A stretch of 64,000 bases of DNA, taken from Henriciella algicola (GTDB taxonomy: Bacteria; Pseudomonadota; Alphaproteobacteria; Caulobacterales; Hyphomonadaceae). Below, in pieces: positions 57,427 through 64,000 of the stretch. Position 1 is the stretch's first letter. Each line of letters begins with the position of its first letter. Below the pieces are notes generated by a model. It was not told the origin of the DNA. It saw only the letters and a list, made by a program, of their open reading frames with translations, and made no database searches. The stretch is taken from positions 1,240,001 through 1,304,000 of the forward strand of contig NZ_QWGA01000003.1 of the NCBI RefSeq assembly GCF_003576245.1, in the 5' to 3' direction. Position numbers and translations under genes: made by a program.

Positions 57427-57677
57427 TTATCCCTCTTTCGAAAGGCCGGCATACTCTCATGCCGATTAGCGATAATATGTGGGAAAGACGCTTCAAGTTC
57501 AAGGAGAACCGGAAGTGTTGACGCAAGCGTGATTCGGGCGATCCGTTACTTCGTTTTTTCGCCTCATCAGGGAAAAGAATTCAAGTCTAGTTTGACTTTC
57601 GTGAGGTCTAGCGGCAGCATATAGTAGCTGTCGGGGAGACAGTAGGGACGCACAGAAATATTCACGGGGGAAGACAT

Positions 57678-58010
57678 ATGGCCGACGCATCGGCGTATGC
57701 TGACAACATCAAGAAATACGCAAAAGGTTACAACCAGAAAGCCGCCGAAAAGATCGTTGGTCATCTGGGAATCGCCCTGCGTAACCGGGACTCTTCGCTG
57801 GTTTCGTGTTCTGACGAGACCGAGTTGCAGCGGGTTCGCGACAAGTATTGCCGCAACAAGCTTGGCTTGAAAGAGAAGAATGCCGAGGTCGATGCGGCGA
57901 TCGGCAAGATCTGTGAGACGTTGAAACCGGAAGGCGGAAACAAGTCGCGCGTGACCTTCTATTATCTGCTGGCAGAGCATTTCGGGAAGCTGGACGAACT
58001 CGCCGGCTAG
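57678..58010 (+). CDS. DUF2853-family protein
   Basis: A 110-residue acidic/basic helical protein: YADNIKKYAKGYNQKAAEKIVGHLGIALRNRDSSLVSC and KSRVTFYYLLAEHFGKLDEL are typical of DUF2853 (residues 7-45, 89-108). Two or three Cys are present (SCSDE, KYCRN, GKICE). The function of the family is unknown. The ATG at 57678 has a GGGGGAAG site. The 250 bases upstream hold no other gene. Confidence 0.9.
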   Translation: MADASAYADNIKKYAKGYNQKAAEKIVGHLGIALRNRDSSLVSCSDETELQRVRDKYCRNKLGLKEKNAEVDAAIGKICETLKPEGGNKSRVTFYYLLAEHFGKLDELAG

Positions 58011-58064
58011 GCGAGCTTCCTTTACGCTCTTGATGATAGCGGCGATTAGCTGTCAGCTTGGAGC

Positions 58065-58604
58065 ATGATCAGACTGTTTGCGGGCCTGCCCGTCCCGGGC
58101 GACATCGCTGACCGCCTTGAGCCCTTGCAAAAGGGCGTCGATGGCGCGCGCTGGCGTGACCGCTCTCATTTCCACGTTACGCTAGGTTTCTTCGGCGAAA
58201 TGACTGAGCCAGTGGCCGAAGAACTGGATGCAGAGATTGGCGAGCTGTCGCCGCCTCAATTCGATCTTGAGATCGAGGGTGTCGGCTGGTTCGGCCGCAA
58301 GGAGCCGTCTTCACTGTTCGCGACGGTGAAGCGGAGCCCCGTTCTCGATCAGCTTGCGGGCGACTGCCGCAAGGCCGCGGCCCGCATCGGCCTGTCGCCA
58401 GATGCAAAGCCCTTCAAGCCGCACATCACGCTAGCGTATCTGAATAATGTCCAGCTGGAGGCGGCCATGACCTGGTCTGAACGCTGGCAGGTGCTTCGCG
58501 CAGGGCCCTGGACGGCAGACCGCTTCCACCTCTTCGAGAGCATCACCCGCGAAGGCAAGAAGAGCATCTACGAACCGGTCGCCGACTATCCGCTTGGCGG
58601 CTAA
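58065..58604 (+). CDS. thpR: RNA 2',3'-cyclic phosphodiesterase
   Basis: A 179-residue 2H phosphoesterase (LigT/ThpR). The two catalytic motifs are HFHVTLGF (residues ~35-42) and KPHITLAYL (residues ~117-125), both HxTL. It hydrolyses 2',3'-cyclic phosphate ends of RNA, and some members ligate tRNA halves in vitro. The length is normal. It lies 55 bases after DUF2853 and is convergent with the membrane protein gene. Confidence 0.93.
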   Translation: MIRLFAGLPVPGDIADRLEPLQKGVDGARWRDRSHFHVTLGFFGEMTEPVAEELDAEIGELSPPQFDLEIEGVGWFGRKEPSSLFATVKRSPVLDQLAGDCRKAAARIGLSPDAKPFKPHITLAYLNNVQLEAAMTWSERWQVLRAGPWTADRFHLFESITREGKKSIYEPVADYPLGG

Positions 58605-58612
58605 GCTGTAGC

Positions 58613-60412
58613 CTAGCCTGCCTGCTCAACAGTCTCACAGGCGCTCTTCGCCCGGTTGTCGATCACACGGAATAGCGGGGCTTGCGGTGTTTCGCCGTAG
58701 AATGTCTTGGGCGCCGCTTCGAGCTTGGTCGCGATGCGGTTCATGACATCAGCGCCAAAGCTTTGCAGATAGACGGAGCGATCCGGGCGCCGATAATTAT
58801 CGAGGTCGGCAAAGGTCAGGATATAGTCGGCCCGGCAGAGCACGGCTTCTTCCATGGCGGCTTCGAAGCCTGCATTCATCGCCGGATCGGCAGGACCTGC
58901 GACATTGAAGTCATGCATGCGACCATCAAAGTGGAAGAAGAGCCGCTCCGGAGGTTTTGCGCCGCTCTGGACGGCATAGAGTTGAACGGCAGGCATGCGG
59001 AAGTCGTTTGCCATTTCCGCGACGATGTAAGGCTCGCCGCCGCTATTGGCGAGCATCTGACCAACGCCTTCATGGGCAGCAACGAACCAGTCAGGATAGT
59101 TCGGTTTACGCGTCTGAGACCGCGTATGCATGCCAATACTAATGAGGGCCAGTGCAAGCACGGCGCTGGCAATCTGGACGCGCAGGCGTTGGCTACGCGG
59201 CAGGAAGGTCAGCCCGAGCAAGCAGATGACGAGGAAGGCGGCCATGGATGGATAGTAGGGCGCCGAGACCTCGAGAATGGAGCGCACCTTCACTGAAAGC
59301 CAGCCGACGGCGAATGCGAGGAAGAGGTTCACGTAGAGGACAATGAAAACCGCAATCGATACCAGCGTCACCGATCTGGACGTCGCTGACAGGCTGACAG
59401 GTTGAGGTTCGTGCCTCTCCTGAGGAGTATTGCGGGAAAGGAAGAAGATGCCGGCGATGATCGCGACAAAGCCGACCATGAGCTTCACCGTCTCCCATTT
59501 GGAGCCCAGCCAGTAATATGAGTGGCCGAGGTCCGTGATCAGGAAGAAAGTGATCGCGGCATTGTCGACGAGCGTCGTCTTCCCGTCATTGCCTGCCCCG
59601 TAGAAGAGGTACGGGTTCAGGATCCGATTCAGCATGGAATCGACGAACAGACCCCAGATGAAGACGAACGGGATAAAGGCCGCGAAGACCGGGATCAGGT
59701 CGATGAAATTCTCTGCGACGGTCTTGCGGCGAAAATTGATCGCCCACATGCCGACTGCGGGCGCGATGACGACACCCAGAAGAAGGCCAAATGCGGAATC
59801 GCGTGACAGGAGGCAGAGCCCTGCGGTGACGCCGGTGCAGATACCATATGCGAGGCGCCGGCGTTTCGAGGGCGCGTCGCCCGCGAAATACGCGATCGCA
59901 AAGAAAAGCGCGCCGACGAGCAGGAAGTAGGTCCCAGGGTCACGGCGAAGGTCAAACACGCCGAGGTCCCAATAATACATACCGCCGGGCAGCAGGAGCA
60001 GGCAGGTAAACAGGACCGACGTCCCTGCTGAGCAGCGATAGGACCGGGCAGCGGCATACATGCCGAACACGGCAGGAATGAAGCAGAGTGTATTGTAGAG
60101 GTGGAACGACGACATCGACTTGCTGAGGAACGGGCTGAAAGCAAGCGTGAAGATCGATTGGAGCGGTGAAAGCGCGTCAGCGAAGGCGTACGGAATTGCC
60201 GGGATGATCCCATATTGGTGCACGGCATCGAGGACCGTGAAATATCGCAGATAGGCCCCAACGGAGTCATAATGCGGGATCGCCGCGTCATAATAGTTCG
60301 CGATGGCCCAGCGGCCATATCCGTAGAAGATGACGATGAGCAGGATAAGGAAGAAGACGGGCGCTCTCTGCGACCGAGGATGGCTCGCTATTCTCTCAGC
60401 GTATGAATTCAC
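58613..60412 (-). CDS. Large polytopic membrane protein, glycosyltransferase-like (GT-C type)
   Basis: About 599 residues from the GTG at 60412, which has GAGGGGAG at good spacing; an in-frame GTG at 60433 is less likely. There are about 10-12 membrane helices over the first ~400 residues, then a ~150-residue periplasmic C-terminal domain. An acidic pair (YDAAIPHYDSVGAYLRYF) in the first loop resembles the DxD-like catalytic region of GT-C glycosyltransferases. The role is inferred only from topology and from nearby surface-sugar genes. It is convergent with thpR and divergent from the aminotransferase gene. Confidence 0.7.
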   Translation of the reverse strand: MNSYAERIASHPRSQRAPVFFLILLIVIFYGYGRWAIANYYDAAIPHYDSVGAYLRYFTVLDAVHQYGIIPAIPYAFADALSPLQSIFTLAFSPFLSKSMSSFHLYNTLCFIPAVFGMYAAARSYRCSAGTSVLFTCLLLLPGGMYYWDLGVFDLRRDPGTYFLLVGALFFAIAYFAGDAPSKRRRLAYGICTGVTAGLCLLSRDSAFGLLLGVVIAPAVGMWAINFRRKTVAENFIDLIPVFAAFIPFVFIWGLFVDSMLNRILNPYLFYGAGNDGKTTLVDNAAITFFLITDLGHSYYWLGSKWETVKLMVGFVAIIAGIFFLSRNTPQERHEPQPVSLSATSRSVTLVSIAVFIVLYVNLFLAFAVGWLSVKVRSILEVSAPYYPSMAAFLVICLLGLTFLPRSQRLRVQIASAVLALALISIGMHTRSQTRKPNYPDWFVAAHEGVGQMLANSGGEPYIVAEMANDFRMPAVQLYAVQSGAKPPERLFFHFDGRMHDFNVAGPADPAMNAGFEAAMEEAVLCRADYILTFADLDNYRRPDRSVYLQSFGADVMNRIATKLEAAPKTFYGETPQAPLFRVIDNRAKSACETVEQAG

Positions 60413-60663
60413 CTGCCGCTCCCCTCTGAGCACAATCTGAAGTATGAAATTTCACCCTTGCTGCCCCCTCAGGCATTCTGCAAGAGCTTGGCTGTTAGCG
60501 TCCTAGTAGACTTGATGCAACTGAACTGCGCGAGGCAATGTCGTCTCTACCAGACGCCGCGCCCGGCGCATTGCGTGGCGCATCATTCATCTATTTATTT
60601 GAACGCAGGATTCGCGCGTACTAAGAGGCACGCGAGCAGGGATTTGAGGACGGGCCGGGGATC

Positions 60664-61797
60664 ATGGCGACAGTACCATTCAACAAGCCTAAAGTTCAGG
60701 GCCGGGAGATCGACTATATCCGCGAGGCCATCGAACTTGGCCAGATTTCAGGCGACGGCACATTCACCAAACGCTGCCACGCCCTGATCGAGGAAATGCT
60801 CGGTGTAAAGAAGGCCCTGCTGACCCATTCGTGCACCGCGGCGCTGGAAATGGCGGCTATCCTTCTCGACCTCGCTGCAGGCGATGAAGTGATCATGCCG
60901 TCCTTCACCTTCGTTTCGACGGCGAACGCGGTTTGCCTGCGGGGGGCGACGCCGGTCTTTGTCGATATTGACCCGGACACGCTGAACGTGTCTCCCGATG
61001 CGATCGAGGCGGCCATCACAGAGAAGACGGTTGCCATCTTCGTCGTGCACTATGCAGGCGTCGTCTGTGACATGGATGCGATCAACGCAATTGCTGACCG
61101 GCACGGCCTGAAAGTGGTTGAGGACGCCGCGCAGGCGCTCGGCTCAACCTATAAGGGGCGCAATGCTGGCACGCTGGGCCTGATGTCGGCTTTCAGCTTC
61201 CATGAGACCAAGAACATCATCAGCGGCGAAGGCGGCGCGCTCTGTATCAACGACACGAGCTATTGCGACCGCGCCGAGATCCTGCGAGAGAAGGGCACCA
61301 ACCGCTCGCTCTTTTTCCGCGGGGCCGTCGACAAGTACACCTGGGTGGACATCGGCTCATCCTATCTGCCGGGCGAGATTATCTCGGCCTTCCTCTATGG
61401 TCAGCTTGAAGTCGCCGATACGGTGAGGGAAGGGCGGCTCGCCGTCTGGCATCGCTATAATGAGGCATTCAAAGCCTGCGTCCCGGAAGACAAGGCACGC
61501 CTGCCCTTCATCCCGGCAGAGTGTGAGCACAACGCTCACATGTACTATCTGCTCTTCCCCGAGCTGGAGGACCGTGAGGCGTTCCGCGAGTATCTGAAGT
61601 CAAAAGACATCATGGCACCGTTTCACTATGTGCCGCTTCATTCCTCTGTTGGCGGAAAGAAGTTTGGCCGCACATCTGGCGACCTGAAGGTAACGGATGC
61701 TGTATCCGACGGCCTCGTTCGCTTGCCGATGTACACGATGGAGAGCAGTGAGTGCGACAAGGTGATTGAAGCGGTTGAGGACTACTTCAGGAGCTAA
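60664..61797 (+). CDS. rffA: dTDP-4-amino-4,6-dideoxygalactose transaminase (RffA/WecE)
   Basis: A 377-residue DegT/DnrJ/EryC1-type PLP aminotransferase. The PLP lysine is in AFSFHETKNIISGEGGAL, with MPSFTFVSTANAVCLRG and VEDAAQALGSTYKGRNAG before it, which is closest to WecE/RffA. It makes dTDP-4-amino-4,6-dideoxygalactose (dTDP-Fuc4N) for surface glycans. The ~250 bases upstream carry no other gene and I see no confident promoter there. The GT2/GtrA genes downstream are probably in the same transcript. Confidence 0.92.
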   Translation: MATVPFNKPKVQGREIDYIREAIELGQISGDGTFTKRCHALIEEMLGVKKALLTHSCTAALEMAAILLDLAAGDEVIMPSFTFVSTANAVCLRGATPVFVDIDPDTLNVSPDAIEAAITEKTVAIFVVHYAGVVCDMDAINAIADRHGLKVVEDAAQALGSTYKGRNAGTLGLMSAFSFHETKNIISGEGGALCINDTSYCDRAEILREKGTNRSLFFRGAVDKYTWVDIGSSYLPGEIISAFLYGQLEVADTVREGRLAVWHRYNEAFKACVPEDKARLPFIPAECEHNAHMYYLLFPELEDREAFREYLKSKDIMAPFHYVPLHSSVGGKKFGRTSGDLKVTDAVSDGLVRLPMYTMESSECDKVIEAVEDYFRS

Positions 61798-61854
61798 TGG
61801 CCCTGAGCTGCCGGGCTTGATCGTCCCGCGCGCCACACAGGAAGAATAATAAGA

Positions 61855-62817
61855 ATGACTGCACCGACACTTTCCGTTGTCTCCCCTGTCTATGGCAGCC
61901 CGACCTCGCTGGAACCACTCTGCCAGCGCGTTGCAGATGTCTGCAGCAAGATGGGCATCAGCTATGAAATCATCCTGGTGGATGACCGCTGCCCGCGTGG
62001 GTCATGGAAGGTTGTGAAAGAGATCTGCGCGGCGAACCCGTTCGTGAAGGGCATGCGGTTCTCGCGAAACTTCGGTCAGCATTCCGCGATCGAGGCAGGC
62101 CTGAAGCACTCGAAGGGTGAGTGGGTCGTTGTCATGGACTGCGATCTGCAGGACCAGCCGGAAGAGATTCCGAACCTGTTCGAGGCGGCGGAGAAGGAAG
62201 ACGCGAAGATCGTGCTCGCCCGCCGTGCGGAGCGTAACGACAGCCTTTACAGGCGCGCCATTTCAGCGGGCTATTATGGCCTGCTGAGCTTCATGACCGG
62301 AAAACCGCTTGATGCCAGCGTCGCCAATTTCGGCCTTTATCATCGCACCGTCGTCGATGCCTATTGCAGCTGGGAAGAGGAGCAGAAGTACTTCCCGGTC
62401 ATGATTCAATGGATGGGATTTGAGCCTGTCTATCTCGATGTGGCGCATAGCAAGCGCAGCGAGGGCAAGTCATCCTACACGCTCGGCAAGCTGCTGAAGC
62501 TTGCATCGGATGTGGTCTTCTCATTCTCCGACAGGCCGCTCTGGATCATCGTCACGATCGGTCTGATCATCGCGGCGATCACATTCGTGCTGTCGATCGT
62601 CACTTTCATCCAGGCGCTGATGGGTGAGTTTGATGTCTCCGGCTATCCATCACTCATCCTGTCGATCTGGTTCATGGGCGGGGTGCTCATCTGCAGCGTT
62701 GGTCTGACAGGCATCTATGTCGGCCGGACGCTGCGTGAAGCGAAGGCACGCCCGTCCTATATCGTCGCGGACTATCTCAACGACGTGCCCGGGTCGGACA
62801 AACCAGACCCGCGATGA
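61855..62817 (+). CDS. Family 2 glycosyltransferase, GtrB/DPM-like
   Basis: A 320-residue protein. The GT2 domain (residues 1-~220) has VVSPVYGSPTSLEPL, ILVDDRCPRGSWKVV and the DxD in VVMDCDLQDQPEEI. The C-terminus has two membrane helices (WIIVTIGLIIAAITFVLSIV, SIWFMGGVLICSVGLTGIYV). This is the layout of enzymes that load a sugar onto undecaprenyl phosphate. It lies 57 bases after rffA, and its stop overlaps the gtrA start by 4 bases. Confidence 0.92.
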   Translation: MTAPTLSVVSPVYGSPTSLEPLCQRVADVCSKMGISYEIILVDDRCPRGSWKVVKEICAANPFVKGMRFSRNFGQHSAIEAGLKHSKGEWVVVMDCDLQDQPEEIPNLFEAAEKEDAKIVLARRAERNDSLYRRAISAGYYGLLSFMTGKPLDASVANFGLYHRTVVDAYCSWEEEQKYFPVMIQWMGFEPVYLDVAHSKRSEGKSSYTLGKLLKLASDVVFSFSDRPLWIIVTIGLIIAAITFVLSIVTFIQALMGEFDVSGYPSLILSIWFMGGVLICSVGLTGIYVGRTLREAKARPSYIVADYLNDVPGSDKPDPR

Positions 62818-63242
62818 TCGCCGCGCTCTTCCAGAAACTGAAATCATCGCCGACAAGCGGCGCGCTAATCCGGTACATTGTGGTGGGCGCGTCGATGAAC
62901 CTGATCGCGGCGGCCATCGTGTATGTTCAGAGGATACTGGGTGTCCCGCACGAAATCGCTTTCGCGGTGACGACCGTCGGCAGCCTTCTGCTGAACTTCT
63001 ACCTGCAGCGTTCCTTCGTCTTCAGAAGCAATGCGGCGATCGTACGATCGCTGATCCTTTACACGCTGCTCTATGCGTCGACCTATCTCCTGCAGATATT
63101 CATCTATCCCGTGTTCGCGACCGTTCTTGGCTGGCCGGAACTTCTCTCCGTTCTGTTCACCGTGGGTGTGGCGGCGGTCTATTCCTTCATCGTACTGTCG
63201 CTTGTGGTCTTCAAGCCGCCGCCTGAAACGCCTGAGGGCTGA
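62814..63242 (+). CDS. GtrA-family membrane protein (flippase-like)
   Basis: A 142-residue protein with four membrane helices (IRYIVVGASMNLIAAAIVYV, IAFAVTTVGSLLLNFYLQ, LILYTLLYASTYLLQIFIY, LLSVLFTVGVAAVYSFIVL), as in GtrA/DPMS proteins thought to flip undecaprenyl-phosphate-linked sugars. It is translationally coupled to the GT2 gene (ATGA overlap). Its last 64 bases overlap the convergent TetR gene. Confidence 0.9.
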   Translation: MIAALFQKLKSSPTSGALIRYIVVGASMNLIAAAIVYVQRILGVPHEIAFAVTTVGSLLLNFYLQRSFVFRSNAAIVRSLILYTLLYASTYLLQIFIYPVFATVLGWPELLSVLFTVGVAAVYSFIVLSLVVFKPPPETPEG

Positions 63243-63889
63243 GCCTGCTCGCGGGGGATCACCTCATCACAATGCGCGGCGTGTTCGGCGCCAATACGGT
63301 CCAGCGCACGAAGGATGATCTTGCGATCGGGGTCATAGGCGAGTTCGAGCGTGATCCCGCGCAGGCTCAGGATCAGGATGCGGGCATGGACGATGGCGGC
63401 GTCGATATCCTCTATGCCTGATCCTTTCGCCAGCCGCGCGACGAGCGCGTCAATTTCTGTCTCGACCCGTTCGGCAATAGGCCGGAATGCTGCTGCCAGT
63501 TCGCTGTCCCAGCGAGCGGCAAGCAGGATTTCCGTCACAACAGCGGCTGCTGGCAACTGATTGCTCTGCCAGGTGATGTCGCAGAAAGCGCGGTAGGCCG
63601 ACGCGTCGTCGTCGAATGCGGCGAGTTGCTGGCCTGTGTGCCGCATCATTTCATGCATGGCGTGGTCGGCGGCGCCGATCATCAGATCCAGCCGTGTGGG
63701 AAACTGGTTAAGCACCGATCCACGGCTGATCCCGGCTTCGTCCATTACGGTTTCGATGGAGGTGCCGGCATAACCGCGAGCGTTCAGGCACGCGATCGTC
63801 GCGTCGAGAATAAGCCTGCGTGTCTCTTCACCGCGCCGGTTTCGGCGACGCGGGGCTGCGACTTTCTCCACTGTGTCTGACCTGCTCAT
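63179..63889 (-). CDS. TetR/AcrR-family transcriptional regulator
   Basis: A 236-residue repressor-type protein. The N-terminal helix-turn-helix region reads RRLILDATIACLNARGYAGTSIETVMDEAGISRGSVLNQF (residues ~24-63). The C-terminal ligand-binding domain is not assignable. The basic N-terminus (RRRNRRGEETRR) may contact DNA. It is divergent from a gene beyond the right edge, whose promoter overlaps a palindrome at 63945-63956. The 3' end runs 64 bases into gtrA on the opposite strand. Confidence 0.92.
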   Translation of the reverse strand: MSRSDTVEKVAAPRRRNRRGEETRRLILDATIACLNARGYAGTSIETVMDEAGISRGSVLNQFPTRLDLMIGAADHAMHEMMRHTGQQLAAFDDDASAYRAFCDITWQSNQLPAAAVVTEILLAARWDSELAAAFRPIAERVETEIDALVARLAKGSGIEDIDAAIVHARILILSLRGITLELAYDPDRKIILRALDRIGAEHAAHCDEVIPREQAQPSGVSGGGLKTTSDSTMKE

Positions 63890-63944
63890 GGGCCCTATGC
63901 ACCGCGCTCTGCCAGCAAGGTCAAGAAGCTCAATGTTGTTTATA

Positions 63945-63979
63945 GTCAGTATTGACCAATAATTGCAGAGGTGTAGGGT
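63945..63979 (+). promoter_or_regulatory. Divergent promoter with likely TetR operator
   Basis: TTGACC (63952-63957), a 16-base spacer and TAGGGT (63974-63979) form a plus-strand promoter for a gene starting beyond 64000. The palindrome GTCA-GTAT-TGAC (63945-63956) overlaps its -35 box and is a likely site for the adjacent TetR protein. Confidence 0.45.
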
Positions 63980-64000
63980 TGAGAGAAAGGCAGCAGCGCA

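Overview
The window looks like an ordinary chromosomal segment of a GC-rich alphaproteobacterium. I infer the Caulobacterales/Hyphomonadaceae neighbourhood. The evidence is a GapR (DUF2312) gene, an MmcB repair gene carrying the alphaproteobacterial SOS box GTTC-N7-GTTC, an AddAB recombination pair, an AmgK/MurU cell-wall recycling pair, a DUF2853 protein and the short, cysteine-poor form of ribosomal protein L36. No rRNA, prophage, insertion sequence or CRISPR array was seen. One tRNA-Ser(GGA) lies near 16.1 kb.

Layout. 0-9.5 kb: a YmdB-type phosphoesterase (cut by the window edge), a large lipoprotein, a YgjP-type metallopeptidase, a cation/proton antiporter, MotA, an MFS transporter and an MltB-type lytic transglycosylase. 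9.5-16.2 kb: rpmJ, a HAD hydrolase, a TPR protein, an alpha/beta hydrolase, alkaline phosphatase, a DMT exporter, GluQRS, MsrA and the tRNA. 16.2-23.5 kb: a CoA-transferase, then the biosynthetic run trpF-trpB-cutA-trpA-accD-folC. 23.5-26.3 kb: a repeat-rich zone of extragenic palindromes surrounding a small GIY-YIG nuclease gene. 26.3-36.8 kb: a leftward run of trans-sulfuration-type PLP enzyme, tsaE, amgK, murU, addB, addA and trxA. 37-39.7 kb: ferredoxin reductase, [2Fe-2S] ferredoxin, thioesterase and a small unknown. 39.7-46.6 kb: the F1 ATP synthase genes atpHAGD and a displaced atpC. 46.7-57.4 kb: priA and xerC, a DUF202 protein, lipid-metabolism enzymes, gapR, msrB, mmcB and a Bax-inhibitor-1 family protein. 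57.7-64 kb: DUF2853, thpR, a large membrane protein, a sugar aminotransferase/glycosyltransferase/GtrA set and a TetR regulator with a divergent promoter at the right edge.

The most unusual points are as follows. (1) The atpD reading frame begins about 123 codons early and encodes a CxxC...CxxC domain plus an Ala/Lys/Pro linker in front of a normal beta subunit. An internal ATG with a strong ribosome binding site lies at the normal start. (2) atpC is cut off from atpD by a strong terminator and a lipoprotein gene. (3) A family of about 30-bp palindromes occurs as inverted pairs with constant spacing, shows compensatory base changes in the stems, and flanks a GIY-YIG nuclease gene on both sides. 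(4) A perfect SOS box overlaps the start of mmcB. (5) Several proteins that usually hold a structural zinc (AccD, PriA second site, GluQRS, L36) lack the cysteine ligands here.

All calls come from reading the sequence and from recalled family motifs. No database search was run.
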